The position numbers and the translations under genes were made by a program. The notes beneath the pieces were generated by a model. It saw nothing but the letters and a program-made list of their open reading frames with translations, searched no databases and was not told where the DNA came from. A stretch of DNA of 64,000 nucleotides, taken from contig NZ_AUCR01000001.1 in assembly GCF_000429865.1 (NCBI RefSeq), positions 496,001-560,000 on the forward strand, read 5' to 3'. Below, in pieces: positions 1 through 8,663 of the stretch. Within the stretch, counting starts at the first letter, position 1, and each line of letters begins with the position of its first letter. This stretch comes from Cucumibacter marinus DSM 18995. GTDB taxonomy: Bacteria > Pseudomonadota > Alphaproteobacteria > Rhizobiales > Devosiaceae.

Positions 1-2
1 AT

Positions 3-1208
3 GCCGGGTTGATCGGCGTGCTCAACGATACTTATGGCAATATCGACAGCATCAAGCTCTATGCCAACTCACGGCAAGAAGAGCGGGCCACGCGCCGGGC
101 CCTCGACCGTTTCCGCCGTGGCATGTTCCTGCATCAACGCCTCGAGGTGACGATCAATGCCTCGATGATCGTACTGTCGAGCCTCTTGATCGTGGGGCTG
201 GTGGGTACCGCGATCTATCTCTGGGAGGCAGGCGAAGCCCCGCTCGGCCTCATTGCCACCGCCCTGGCACTGAGCTTCCGGTTCACGCCGATGGCCGAAT
301 GGCTACTCGATGCCGTCACAGGCCTGTTCGTTTCCATGGGTGCGCTCAAGGATGCGCTGAGCTCCGTCGGACAACCCCATGAGATCGCCGATACACCGGA
401 CGCCAAACCACTCACCGTTGCCGGCGGTGCAGTGACCATCCGCAGGCTGTCCCATGGCTATGGCAAGTCGATCGCCGCGCTCGACGGCATCGATCTCGAC
501 ATTGCCGCGGGCGAGAAGATCGGCCTGGTGGGCCCTTCCGGCGCTGGCAAATCGACCCTGGTGAACCTGATCCTGCGCTTCTACGAGGCAGAGAACGGAA
601 CCATCGAGATCGACGGGCAGAATATCCGCGAGGTCACGCAGGACAGCCTGCGCCGCCAGATTGCCATGGTTACCCAGGACGCTGCGCTGCTGCACCGCTC
701 GGTGCGGGCCAATATCGCCTTCGGCAATCGGGATGCCAGTCTCGCCGAAATCGAGGCTGCGGCAGCCAAGGCACAAGCGGCCGATTTCATCCCCGACCTT
801 GCGGACCGGGAGGGGCGGACTGGCTATTCGGCCCATGTCGGGGAACGCGGGGTCAAGCTGTCCGGCGGCCAGCGACAGCGCATTGCCCTCGCCCGGGCCG
901 TTCTCAAGGATGCGCCGATCCTCATTCTCGATGAAGCGACCTCAGCCCTTGATTCCGAATCCGAGGCGGCGGTTCAGGCCGCACTGGCCACGCTGATGGA
1001 AGGCAAGACGGTGATCGCCATTGCGCACCGGCTTTCAACCATTGCCCGCATGGACCGGATCGTGGTGCTCGATCAGGGCCGGATCGTCGAACAGGGCAGC
1101 CATGGCGAGCTCCTCGCTGCCAACGGGCTCTATGCCCGCCTCTGGGCGCGGCAGTCGGGCGGATTTTTCGGGATCGAAGAACGCGAAGAAGAAAGCCCGC
1201 CGGCATAA
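3..1208 (+). CDS. ABC transporter, fused permease-ATPase (5' end outside window)
   Basis: Exporter-type half transporter; the reading frame is open to the left edge, so the N-terminal transmembrane helices are missing. About 401 residues remain. The first ~120 hold the end of the membrane domain, including two hydrophobic stretches. The ATPase domain follows with Walker A GPSGAGKST (nt ~531-556), the signature LSGGQRQ (~858), Walker B ILILDEATSALD (~918) and the H-loop AHRLS. The pattern fits the ABCB/MsbA-like lipid or multidrug exporter group; the substrate cannot be told. The stop codon lies in the loop of a strong terminator hairpin. Confidence 0.9.
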   Translation, partial: AGLIGVLNDTYGNIDSIKLYANSRQEERATRRALDRFRRGMFLHQRLEVTINASMIVLSSLLIVGLVGTAIYLWEAGEAPLGLIATALALSFRFTPMAEWLLDAVTGLFVSMGALKDALSSVGQPHEIADTPDAKPLTVAGGAVTIRRLSHGYGKSIAALDGIDLDIAAGEKIGLVGPSGAGKSTLVNLILRFYEAENGTIEIDGQNIREVTQDSLRRQIAMVTQDAALLHRSVRANIAFGNRDASLAEIEAAAAKAQAADFIPDLADREGRTGYSAHVGERGVKLSGGQRQRIALARAVLKDAPILILDEATSALDSESEAAVQAALATLMEGKTVIAIAHRLSTIARMDRIVVLDQGRIVEQGSHGELLAANGLYARLWARQSGGFFGIEEREEESPPA

Positions 1209-1222
1209 CCGGCGGGCCTTTC
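1195..1222 (+). terminator. Rho-independent terminator after the ABC transporter
   Basis: A perfect 9-bp stem, GCCCGCCGG (1195-1203) and CCGGCGGGC (1209-1217), with loop CATAA and a short T run. The TAA stop of the ABC gene is in the loop. It separates convergent genes and may act in both directions. Confidence 0.75.
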
Positions 1223-1243
1223 GAATACTGCGGTGTTTGGCGT

Positions 1244-2464
1244 CTAGCGCGTATTGCCGTTGAGTGGCACCACATTGCTGTCCTTGGCGTGGGTGGCGAA
1301 GAACTTTTTCACCGCCCGCGCGGCCTGGCGGATGCGCTGTTCGTTTTCGACCAGCGCGAGGCGGACATAATTGTCGCCATACTCGCCAAAGCCCACACCC
1401 GGGGCGACGGCAACACCGGCCTCGGCGACCAGCAATTTGGCGAATTCGAGCGAACCGAGATGGGCGAAGGGTTCGGGGATCGGCGCCCAGGCAAACATGG
1501 TCGCGGGGGGCGACGGGACGTCCCACCCTGCCCTTGTGAAGCTTTCGACCAGCACATCGCGACGGCTGCGATAGATCTCGCGCACATCAGCAATGCAGTC
1601 GTCCGCCCCGTTGAGCGCCGCGGCGGCGGCCACCTGGATCGGGGTGAAGGCGCCATAGTCGAGATATGACTTGACCCGTGCCAACGCCGAAATCAGCTTC
1701 TCATTGCCCACGGCGAAGCCCATGCGCCAGCCGGGCATGGAATAGGTCTTGGACAGCGAGGTGAACTCGACCGCCACGTCCATTGCCTCGGGGATCTCGA
1801 GGATCGAGGGGGGCGGGTTGCCGTCGAAATAGATCTCGGCATAGGCGAGATCGGAAAGGATGAAGATCTCGTTCTCGCGGCAATATTTGACGACCTCGCG
1901 GTAGAAATCGAGATCGGCGACATAGGCCGTCGGGTTCGAGGGGTAATTCAGGATCAGCGCGATCGGCTTGGGGATCGAATGGCGCACCGCACGGTCAAGC
2001 ACGCGCATGAATTCCTCGCCGGGCTCGGCCGGCATCGAGCGGACCGTGCCGCCCGACATGATGAAGCCGAAGGAATGGATCGGATAGGTCGGGTTGGGCA
2101 CCAGAACCACATCGCCCGGCGCGGTGATCGCCTGGGCCATGTTGGCAAAGCCTTCTTTCGAACCCAGCGTCGCCACGACCTGTGTTTCCGGATCGAGCTT
2201 CACGCCGAAGCGACGGCCATAATAGGAGGCCTGGGCCTTGCGCAGGCCCTTGATGCCCTTGGAGGCCGAATAGCGATGGGTGCGCGGATTCTCGACGGTT
2301 TCCTTGAGCTTGTCGACGATATGCTGCGGGGTGGCGAGGTCAGGATTGCCCATGCCAAGGTCGATGATGTCGACGCCCGCCGCTCGCGCCTTCGCCTTGA
2401 TCGGATTGATGTGCTCGAACACATAGGGCGGAAGGCGGCGGATGCGATGGAACTCGTCGGTCAT
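1244..2464 (-). CDS. alaC: AlaC-type / LL-diaminopimelate aminotransferase-like PLP enzyme
   Basis: Class I/II pyridoxal-phosphate aminotransferase, 406 residues. Visible marks are DLGMGNPDL near the N-terminus, NPTYPIHSFGF, the NYPSNPTAY substrate-site region, and SLSKTYSMPGWRMG with the PLP-binding lysine near residue 238. The family includes alanine-synthesising transaminases (AlaC) and proteins often labelled LL-diaminopimelate aminotransferase; Hyphomicrobiales copies are usually the AlaC type, so that name is an inference. The ATG at 2464 is chosen because GAGGAAAAA lies just before it and homology begins there; the frame stays open about 95 codons upstream without family resemblance. 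It lies downstream of argC on the same strand with a 199-bp gap. Confidence 0.88.
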   Translation of the reverse strand: MTDEFHRIRRLPPYVFEHINPIKAKARAAGVDIIDLGMGNPDLATPQHIVDKLKETVENPRTHRYSASKGIKGLRKAQASYYGRRFGVKLDPETQVVATLGSKEGFANMAQAITAPGDVVLVPNPTYPIHSFGFIMSGGTVRSMPAEPGEEFMRVLDRAVRHSIPKPIALILNYPSNPTAYVADLDFYREVVKYCRENEIFILSDLAYAEIYFDGNPPPSILEIPEAMDVAVEFTSLSKTYSMPGWRMGFAVGNEKLISALARVKSYLDYGAFTPIQVAAAAALNGADDCIADVREIYRSRRDVLVESFTRAGWDVPSPPATMFAWAPIPEPFAHLGSLEFAKLLVAEAGVAVAPGVGFGEYGDNYVRLALVENEQRIRQAARAVKKFFATHAKDSNVVPLNGNTR

Positions 2465-2663
2465 TTTTTCCTCATGAAGACCAGTGGCCGCAGGACCGGG
2501 ATTTGACTGTGTCAGAGAGACCCGGTGCTGCATTCGGCTCATTTGCGAGCCGGTTGTGCGCCCGAATTGGCGCGCAATTCGGGCAAAATGCAAATTTGTC
2601 GCAAGGCGCAGTGTGCGCCGACATGGTTGGCAAAGGCTTAATCCGCCTTTTGCACAGGCCCCA

Positions 2664-3716
2664 TCAGGGGAACATGGCGAGCTGGCCGAGCCCGGTCGTT
2701 TCGGGCAACCCAAACGCCAGGTTGTAGTTCTGGATCGCCTGGCCGGCACTGCCTTTTACGAGATTGTCGATGGCGGCAATGACGATGGCGCGACCCGGAA
2801 TGCGGTCTTCAAAGACGTTGATGACGGCATTGTTCGAGCCGCGCACATGGCCCGTCGAGGGGATCTCGCCCGGCGCGTTGACCCGGATGAAGGGCTCATC
2901 CGCATAGGCGGATTCAAGCTCTGCCCGCAAATCATTGGCATTGCTGGCTTTATCGAGGCGCACATGGGCGGTGATCAGTTCGCCCCGGCTCATCGGGATG
3001 AGGTGCGGGGTGAAGTTGACCGTCACCGGATTGCCCGCCACGAGCGAAAGCTCCTGCTCGATTTCGGGCGAGTGGCGGTGCGAACCGATTGCATAGGGTG
3101 TGAGGCTTTCACCGGCCTCGCAGAACAGGGTATTCTGCTTGAGGCCCCTGCCCGCCCCCGAAACGCCGGATTTGGCATCGATGATCAGATCATCTGCACT
3201 GATTGCGCCGGCCTTCATCAAAGGCAGCAGCGCCAACAGAATGGCGGTGGGGTAGCAGCCCGGGCACGCAATGATGCGCGCATTCCGAATCGCTTCCCGA
3301 TTGTGTTCGGTCAGGCCGTAAGCCGCTTCTTTCTGCAAATCGACCGCGACATGATCGTGCCCATACCATAGCTTGTAGGTCTCGGGATCGCGCAGCCGAT
3401 AGTCCGCCGACATGTCGATGACCTTGACCTTGGGGTTCGCAGACACAATCTCAGCGATAATGGCTTGGCTGGTGGCATGCGGAAGACCGCAAAAAACCAC
3501 GTCAAGCCCGGTCCAGTCGACGGATTCGGCGGTCACAAGGTCCGGCAGTCCCGCACTTGCAAGGTGCGGATAGACGGCACCCAGAGGCTGACCGGCCTGA
3601 CTGTTGGCCGTGAGCGCAACAAAGTCGAGGGAAGGATGAGGGACGCCCAAACGAAGCAGATCCGCGCCTGTGTATCCTGATGCACCCAGCAGTGCGGCCC
3701 TGTGCGTAGCGGCCAT
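2664..3716 (-). CDS. argC: N-acetyl-gamma-glutamyl-phosphate reductase
   Basis: NADPH-dependent reductase of the third step of arginine synthesis, reducing N-acetylglutamyl phosphate to the semialdehyde. The 350-residue length is typical. The nucleotide-binding motif GASGYTGADL is at residues 11-20, and the catalytic cysteine is Cys154 in CPGCYPT. SGVSGAGRG and the HRHSPEIEQE histidine region are also present. It stands apart from other arginine genes. A 6-bp inverted repeat at 2605-2619 downstream could be a weak terminator. Confidence 0.96.
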   Translation of the reverse strand: MAATHRAALLGASGYTGADLLRLGVPHPSLDFVALTANSQAGQPLGAVYPHLASAGLPDLVTAESVDWTGLDVVFCGLPHATSQAIIAEIVSANPKVKVIDMSADYRLRDPETYKLWYGHDHVAVDLQKEAAYGLTEHNREAIRNARIIACPGCYPTAILLALLPLMKAGAISADDLIIDAKSGVSGAGRGLKQNTLFCEAGESLTPYAIGSHRHSPEIEQELSLVAGNPVTVNFTPHLIPMSRGELITAHVRLDKASNANDLRAELESAYADEPFIRVNAPGEIPSTGHVRGSNNAVINVFEDRIPGRAIVIAAIDNLVKGSAGQAIQNYNLAFGLPETTGLGQLAMFP

Positions 3717-3853
3717 CTCGCTTGCCCTCTATGGTTGATTGTGCGATGAAATTTGATTGCGCGGAGCCGTTCTACTTGCGCGTCCAGACAAAGTAAATGG
3801 CACTCGCGGAGACCCCGCGAGGCGCGCGACAATCGGGGATATGAGAGGTGCGG

Positions 3854-5173
3854 ATGCCGAAACGCATAGCGATCGCCACCATCGGTACGCAGGGCGATGT
3901 TCAGCCTTATGTATCGCTTGGCGTAGCCCTCATCAAAAAGGGTTACGAGGTGGTCCTCGGCGCGCCCGACGACTTCGCCGAGATGGCGGCGAATTACGGT
4001 CTCGAATTTTGCCCGCTGGGCTCCAACATCCAGGAATTCCTGAAAGAGTCGCGGTTCGAAAACGCGATGTCGCAAAACATGCTGGTAAACGCGCCGGCGC
4101 TTTTGCGGCAGGGTCAGAGGATCGTCGACCGCGCAGCGCGTCAGGCCTGGCAAATGAGCCAGGGTGCGGATGCGATCATTCTCAACATGAATACGAGCTT
4201 CGGTATCGATATTGCCGAAGCGCTCGACATTCCCCCGATCATGGCCGCGCTGCAGCCGCTCAACTCGACGAGCGAGTTTCCCTTCTGCGCCTATTACGGG
4301 CCGAGCTTCGGCAAGGCGTTCAACAAGCTCAGTTACACCGCGATGGGTGTGAGCCAGATTTACTACAACCTGCCGCGCAATCGCCTGCGCCGGGAAGTGA
4401 TGGGGCTGAAAACGCGCCGCATCGGCGGCCTCTTCCGCGACAATGACGGGAACCGCCTGACAACGCTCTACGCCTATTCCGACCTCGTCTCCCCGCGCCC
4501 CAAGGACTGGCCGAAAAAGTCTATTGTGACCGGGTATTGGCAGCTTGAGGACAACCGGAGCTGGGAACCCAGCGACCGGTTCAAGGAGTTCCTCGCCAGC
4601 GGCGACACACCGATCTATGTCGGTTTCGGCTCCATGCCCTTCGGCGCCAAGCGCAACACCGAAATTCTCAAGGAAGCGGTGGGGAAATGGGGTGGCCGCG
4701 TGGTTGTGGCCCGTGGCTGGGGCGGTATCGATCCCGAGGATCTGCCCGACAATATCTACGCCATTAGGCGCGCGCCGCATGACAAGCTGTTCCCCTTGAT
4801 GAAGGCGGTCGTGCATCATGGCGGTGCGGGCACCACTTCGGCGGGCTTGCATGCGGGCCGGCCGACATTCGTGGTGCCTCAAACGGTCGACCAGCCCTAT
4901 TGGGGCAAGCGCGTGCACCAACTCGGCTGCGGCCCCCGCCCCGTCAGGCTTCGCAAGCTCACGCCGGACCTTCTGGCTGAGGCCCTCAACGAGCTCGACA
5001 CCAATCCCGAGTTCGCCCGCAATGCCAAGATCGTTGCCGACAAGCTCAACGCCGAGGATGGCACGGCGCGCGCCATCGAAGTCATCGAAGACGTGATGAA
5101 AGAGCACAAGGCGCAGGCTGCGGAGCGGCGGCGCAATACGGGCGGCTTCAGCCTCGGGCACGCCCGCTTCTAG
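3854..5173 (+). CDS. UGT / sterol-glucosyltransferase-like GT1 family glycosyltransferase
   Basis: GT-B fold glycosyltransferase, about 439 residues. The N-terminus IAIATIGTQGDVQPYV matches the GTQGDVQP motif of the sterol 3-beta-glucosyltransferase and macrolide glycosyltransferase group. The C-terminal half carries the sugar-nucleotide motif (HHGGAGTTSAGL, then RPTFVVPQTVDQPYWG). Acceptor unknown: a sterol, hopanoid, carotenoid or other lipid is possible. The ATG at 3854 is preferred because GAGAGG (3843-3848) sits five bases upstream; a GTG at 3848 would overlap that site. The stop overlaps the convergent DUF1801 gene by four bases. No lipid-synthesis gene is adjacent. Confidence 0.85.
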   Translation: MPKRIAIATIGTQGDVQPYVSLGVALIKKGYEVVLGAPDDFAEMAANYGLEFCPLGSNIQEFLKESRFENAMSQNMLVNAPALLRQGQRIVDRAARQAWQMSQGADAIILNMNTSFGIDIAEALDIPPIMAALQPLNSTSEFPFCAYYGPSFGKAFNKLSYTAMGVSQIYYNLPRNRLRREVMGLKTRRIGGLFRDNDGNRLTTLYAYSDLVSPRPKDWPKKSIVTGYWQLEDNRSWEPSDRFKEFLASGDTPIYVGFGSMPFGAKRNTEILKEAVGKWGGRVVVARGWGGIDPEDLPDNIYAIRRAPHDKLFPLMKAVVHHGGAGTTSAGLHAGRPTFVVPQTVDQPYWGKRVHQLGCGPRPVRLRKLTPDLLAEALNELDTNPEFARNAKIVADKLNAEDGTARAIEVIEDVMKEHKAQAAERRRNTGGFSLGHARF

Positions 5174-5601
5174 GCGCGCCGGGCATGTTTATCGGCTTTC
5201 ATGTGATAGGTCAGTGCATTGGTGACCAGCAAACCGAGTTGGTCAAGCGGCAGCGCCTTGCCTGGGGTGAAGTGCACCGCCCGATTGCCTTCAAACTCGA
5301 AATCATCGGGGAAGGTGGTTCGGAAATCCGAGATGATCGTTGTCTGGCAGTGGGCGTAAAGCGCAAAACCGCCCTGTTTCGGTACGCCGAGGCGGATGGT
5401 TGACCCTGATCTTGTCTCTGGCGTCAGATAGGCCGGTTGCCCCCATTTGAGCGTTTCCTTGAGCGCACCGACGCCGGGCGTTTGCGCGGCAGTCTCGAAG
5501 ATCAGGCGCCGTAGCGCCAGCAGCCCTTCCTTCACCTCAACAGGCATGGCGGCAAAGGCGGCTTCCACATCAGCACTCGCAAATGGTGGCGATACGTTCA
5601 T
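5170..5601 (-). CDS. DUF1801 domain protein (YdhG-like)
   Basis: Small soluble protein of 143 residues. Conserved features of the DUF1801 fold are LRRLIFETAA near the N-terminus, the central LKWGQPAYLTPETRSGSTIRLG segment (broken here as LKWGQPAYLT then the GSTIRLG strand), and the FALYAHCQT strand. Biochemical function of the family is unknown. It converges on the glycosyltransferase with a four-base overlap, so transcription of each reads into the other. Confidence 0.75.
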   Translation of the reverse strand: MNVSPPFASADVEAAFAAMPVEVKEGLLALRRLIFETAAQTPGVGALKETLKWGQPAYLTPETRSGSTIRLGVPKQGGFALYAHCQTTIISDFRTTFPDDFEFEGNRAVHFTPGKALPLDQLGLLVTNALTYHMKADKHARRA

Positions 5602-5704
5602 ACAGCAAGCCCGAACAAAGTCGGGCGAAGCCTAGCGGCTCCGCCTGATAATCCCAAGGTCTGGCAATCCGCGTGCTGACAGCCCTTGACGCCTCAAACG
5701 CCTT

Positions 5705-6343
5705 TTAGGGCAGGAAGACGAGGAAACCTGCGCCGATGCTCGAATAGGCCCCGCCGGTGAACTGCAGATTGAGCCTGTCAGTGACGATCCTGTCCTGGAA
5801 CAAGGCATAATCTCCACCCACCGCAGCAGCTGGCGCCACCACGCGCATCCCCTCTCCGCTCAGGCGGAATTTGGTGGGGTGGATACGATCCGGCGAGAGC
5901 GAGAAGCTGATGTCCTGGATATCGTCTTCAAGCTCGCCAAACATCTCCGATGTCTCGAGTTGGACGAGATAGGCCCCTTCGAAGTTCGGATAAGGGCGCA
6001 CCGAGACGAACCAGGGGCTCTTATCTTCGGCCTGTGACGTCAGCGGCATTCTGCCCTCGACCGTGAGGGTGTAGTCCTCGACCCCGATATCGAGCACGAA
6101 ATCGGTGATCGTCATATACTCGCGCAGCACGGCTTCGATCTTCTTGAAGTCGGCTCGTTCGCTCTCCGACAGCTCGCCAGAGCCGGAAAACTCGGCGACG
6201 AAGTCGAGCATCGGGCGTTCGAGCGCGATGGCGTCCTCGATCTGTGTCTGGCTGATATCGATCTGGAGTTCATCCGCCGCACAGGCGGCCAGAACCAGGG
6301 TGCACACCAAAGCGGCGGCGATCTTCAGAAATCTCAAGCGCAT
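5705..6343 (-). CDS. Putative lipoprotein of unknown function
   Basis: A 212-residue protein starting MRLRFLKIAAALVC with a lipobox at VLAAC, so cleavage should leave a lipid-anchored cysteine near residue 21. The mature part is acidic and predicted beta-rich, with no domain I recognise. The ATG at 6343 is chosen because it starts the signal peptide and follows GGGAG; a longer frame to 6526 has no signal sequence at its start. It lies 80 bases downstream of the CPBP gene on the same strand and could be co-transcribed, but the gap makes that uncertain. Confidence 0.7.
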   Translation of the reverse strand: MRLRFLKIAAALVCTLVLAACAADELQIDISQTQIEDAIALERPMLDFVAEFSGSGELSESERADFKKIEAVLREYMTITDFVLDIGVEDYTLTVEGRMPLTSQAEDKSPWFVSVRPYPNFEGAYLVQLETSEMFGELEDDIQDISFSLSPDRIHPTKFRLSGEGMRVVAPAAAVGGDYALFQDRIVTDRLNLQFTGGAYSSIGAGFLVFLP

Positions 6344-6423
6344 TCCCACACTCCCGTTCGGCCCACCGCAAGCCAAGTCTATGGAGGCCGGCGGTGGGCT
6401 GCAACCGGGAAGCGCGGCCCGGG

Positions 6424-7221
6424 TTACGCAGCCAGGGGAATGCTGCCCCAGATGACGTGCCAGACGATGTCCGTCCACAAATGCACGCCCATGGCAGCGA
6501 GGATGCCGTATCGCCGGTAGAGCCATGCCGCCACAAGAGACAGCGTGCCATCGAGAAGGATTATCTCAACGATCAGGAGGGGTGGCACTTCCGCCGGCGA
6601 GGCCCAGCCGAACTGCAACATGACGGCGGGCAGATGGCCGAGCGCGAACACCAAGGCGGCAATGGCAGCAGCGATCCAAAACCGGTGGGTTTCGGAGACC
6701 CTGTCACGCAGGATCAGCCACAGCGCCCCGAAAACCAGCGGAATGAGCAGGAGCCGAAAGATGGTTTCCTCACCGATGCCAGCGGCCACTGAAGCGACTA
6801 TTGCCGTGGCAAACGGGGGGTGCGGCGCGCGGCCGATACCGTTAAACGGCGCAAAGGCAAGGTCGACGGCGATGAAGGCGATACCGATCCCGATACCGAT
6901 CAGGAGCGGTTGAACCAGATCCTTTCCCGTCTGCAACTGGCCGACCCAAACACCGGGCAACTGGTTGCGGTAGGCGAGGAAGAGACCGAGTGCGCCAAGC
7001 CCGCCATAGATGACGACGACCGAAATGCCCGCGATCAGCGCCATCACCGGGAGCGGGAACGGCAACTCGGCGGGCTGCGCCACCGGGATCGCAGCGGGCA
7101 GAAAGACATTCGTGGCGCTGAGAAGGGCGAGAAGCGCAATCAAACCGGCGAAGGTCAAAAGTGCAGGACGGGAGAAGCCGGTGGCGCGCGCCATCGGGTC
7201 GACAGGCTGGAAATGGGTCAT
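6424..7221 (-). CDS. CPBP family intramembrane glutamic endopeptidase
   Basis: Polytopic membrane protein of 265 residues, about eight hydrophobic segments. The three CPBP (Abi) motifs are present: GEETIFR (EExxxR) near residue 147, FALGHLP (FxxxH) near residue 195, and a late HLWTD motif. In this family the glutamates and histidines form an intramembrane protease site; roles include prenyl-protein processing and bacteriocin self-immunity. It is the third gene of an operon behind the SdpR- and SdpI-like genes (two bases from the latter), an arrangement that suggests an envelope-stress or immunity role (inference). Confidence 0.88.
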   Translation of the reverse strand: MTHFQPVDPMARATGFSRPALLTFAGLIALLALLSATNVFLPAAIPVAQPAELPFPLPVMALIAGISVVVIYGGLGALGLFLAYRNQLPGVWVGQLQTGKDLVQPLLIGIGIGIAFIAVDLAFAPFNGIGRAPHPPFATAIVASVAAGIGEETIFRLLLIPLVFGALWLILRDRVSETHRFWIAAAIAALVFALGHLPAVMLQFGWASPAEVPPLLIVEIILLDGTLSLVAAWLYRRYGILAAMGVHLWTDIVWHVIWGSIPLAA

Positions 7222-7223
7222 GA

Positions 7224-7877
7224 TCAGGCCGATTTGCGGATGCGATAGCTGTAGATGGTGCCGGCGATGGTGGGCAGCAGCAGAGCAACGGCCAGCACGA
7301 TGATGAGAATATAAGGCTGGTTGGCCAGGCCAACCGCCAGGATCAGCGAGACCGTTCCGCCCAGCATCATCAGGCGTCCGGTCAGCCTATGGGTCCGCGT
7401 CCAGTTCTGGGCGTCCGAGAGGGTCGGCGGCAGCCTCAGTCCCGCAAGGGCATTGGGCTGCGTCTTGGGCAGATAGTTGCCGAGAACGATCGCTGCGATG
7501 GCTATGCCGATAGTGGCGATGCGCACCATGTCGACGGCAACGCCGAAGCCGATGGCCAGCAAAGCGCTTTGCAGAACCAGCGCTGCGCCGGTCACGATGC
7601 AAGCCGCAACCGCAATCAATGACTTCCCGCGTTCGAAATGCTCTCCGCCGCCAAGGCCCGGTCCCAGCGCCCACAGCGCCATTGACGCGATGCCCAATAA
7701 CAGGGCTGGCAGGAAAGCCCAGAGCGCAGGGAGATAGCCATCCACCTCCCCTGTAATGGTCCAGTGGATCGGCAGTGGCATGGCCAGCGGCACGCCGAGA
7801 TAGGCGACGATGGTGAGCGCCAGCAGCATGACCGACAGGGCCAGGTGGACGGGACCGGCAAACAAACGCGAAATCAT
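7224..7877 (-). CDS. SdpI-like / DUF1648 membrane protein
   Basis: Membrane protein of 217 residues with about six transmembrane segments. LPIHWTITGEVDGY near residue 35 is the DUF1648 signature; NYLPKTQPN followed by a conserved LRLPPTLSD and NWTRTHRLTGR is typical of SdpI. In Bacillus subtilis SdpI gives immunity to the SdpC toxin and sequesters the repressor SdpR at the membrane. The start overlaps the end of the ArsR-type gene by ATGA, so the two are translationally coupled. No toxin gene resembling sdpC is visible nearby. Confidence 0.87.
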   Translation of the reverse strand: MISRLFAGPVHLALSVMLLALTIVAYLGVPLAMPLPIHWTITGEVDGYLPALWAFLPALLLGIASMALWALGPGLGGGEHFERGKSLIAVAACIVTGAALVLQSALLAIGFGVAVDMVRIATIGIAIAAIVLGNYLPKTQPNALAGLRLPPTLSDAQNWTRTHRLTGRLMMLGGTVSLILAVGLANQPYILIIVLAVALLLPTIAGTIYSYRIRKSA

Positions 7878-8143
7878 TGCTCTTTTCCAATCAGGTCAAA
7901 CATGTCGGCCATGGCCTCTTCAAGAACGCTGGCGTTGAGGTGATAAATGAGGCTCGTCCCCTGCCGCTCGACACTCACCAGCCCGGCATTACGCAGCTTG
8001 GCGAAGTGAACAGACAGGGTCGGTTTGGCGAGATCGAAATGGCCTGCGAGTTCGCCCGCAGACAACGGCCCCTTGCGCAGGAGCCGCAGAATCTTGCGGC
8101 GCGCAGGGTGCGCGAGGGCTTCAAAGACGGTGTTCACACTCAT
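7874..8143 (-). CDS. ArsR/SdpR-family winged-helix autorepressor
   Basis: An 89-residue winged-helix repressor. FEALAHPARRKILRLLR, LAKPTLSVHFAKLRNAGLV (recognition helix) and the wing VERQGTSLIYHLN are classic for the ArsR family, with closest resemblance to SdpR. No CxC metal site is present, so metal sensing is unlikely. It heads an operon with the SdpI-like and CPBP genes. Two inverted repeats at 8171-8188 and 8194-8213, 28 to 70 bases before the ATG, are likely operators; by analogy with SdpR it would repress its own operon until held by the membrane protein. Confidence 0.88.
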   Translation of the reverse strand: MSVNTVFEALAHPARRKILRLLRKGPLSAGELAGHFDLAKPTLSVHFAKLRNAGLVSVERQGTSLIYHLNASVLEEAMADMFDLIGKEQ

Positions 8144-8170
8144 CGGGCCGGTTCCATTCCAAACTCGATC

Positions 8171-8188
8171 ATTCGTATATTTGCGAAT
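8171..8188. promoter_or_regulatory. Imperfect palindrome, candidate SdpR-like operator
   Basis: ATTCGTATATTTGCGAAT: outer arms ATTCG and CGAAT are perfectly inverted around an AT-rich centre, and 14 of 18 positions are symmetric. This shape is usual for ArsR-family operators. It lies 28 bases upstream of the repressor ATG (8143), where it would block transcription of the operon. Confidence 0.6.
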
Positions 8189-8193
8189 AATCT

Positions 8194-8213
8194 AATTAGT
8201 CAATAGACTAATT
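8194..8213. promoter_or_regulatory. 8-bp perfect inverted repeat upstream of the sdpR-like gene
   Basis: AATTAGTC (8194-8201) and GACTAATT (8206-8213) are perfect inverted arms around AATA. It lies five bases from the first palindrome, between the upstream membrane-protein stop and the repressor gene. It could be a second operator or the promoter region. As a hairpin it is too AT-rich to be a good terminator. Confidence 0.5.
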
Positions 8214-8258
8214 TGCAGTTTGGCGCGAAGCCGGCCCGGATTTCGGTCGTTTTGATGA

Positions 8259-8612
8259 TCAGGCGAAGCGGTCTGGCAGGGGTTGCGAGCCCAATGCCCA
8301 GGCGGTCACGAAGGCAAGAACGAATGCCAGCACGATGAGGACGAGGCGGAAGCGGCCGTCGCTCAGGCGCTGCCGGACCAGCCCCAACAAGGCCAGCCCT
8401 GCCCCCAGATTGAATAGGCCCCAGGCCATATTGACCACCGGACCGGAAAGGGTCCCCGGACCCCCGGAAAAGGGTGTTGGAAATCTGAGAACCAGATATC
8501 CAGCGATGGTGTGGGGAATGCCATTGACGAGGCCTGCTATGCCGAGAACGGCAACGGCCCAGGCCCATGGTGGAATTGACTGACGTTCGGCTTGTTCACT
8601 GCTAGCGGTCAT
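8259..8612 (-). CDS. Small multipass membrane protein, unknown function
   Basis: A 117-residue protein with three to four transmembrane segments (WAWAVAVLGIAGLVNG; GPVVNMAWGLFNLGAGLALLGL; LVLIVLAFVLAFVTAWAL). I do not recognise a family. The ATG at 8612 is preferred because GAGAAGGTG precedes it; an upstream ATG at 8657 would add 15 polar residues. It is transcribed divergently from a MarR-type regulator and the shared 80-base region contains a perfect 14-bp palindrome, so it is the likely target of that regulator. Confidence 0.65.
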   Translation of the reverse strand: MTASSEQAERQSIPPWAWAVAVLGIAGLVNGIPHTIAGYLVLRFPTPFSGGPGTLSGPVVNMAWGLFNLGAGLALLGLVRQRLSDGRFRLVLIVLAFVLAFVTAWALGSQPLPDRFA

Positions 8613-8663
8613 GGCACCTTCTCTCCAATTTGACACCTGAGTTTCCGTTTTAGTCAACTTTGG

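Noticed and set aside
2605-2619. GGCGCA-GTG-TGCGCC hairpin as the argC terminator
   Set aside because: Stem of six pairs and no clear T run; too weak to list as a feature.
3533-5161. A 542-codon antisense frame across argC and the glycosyltransferase
   Set aside because: It spans two real genes and the spacer, an effect of high third-position GC.
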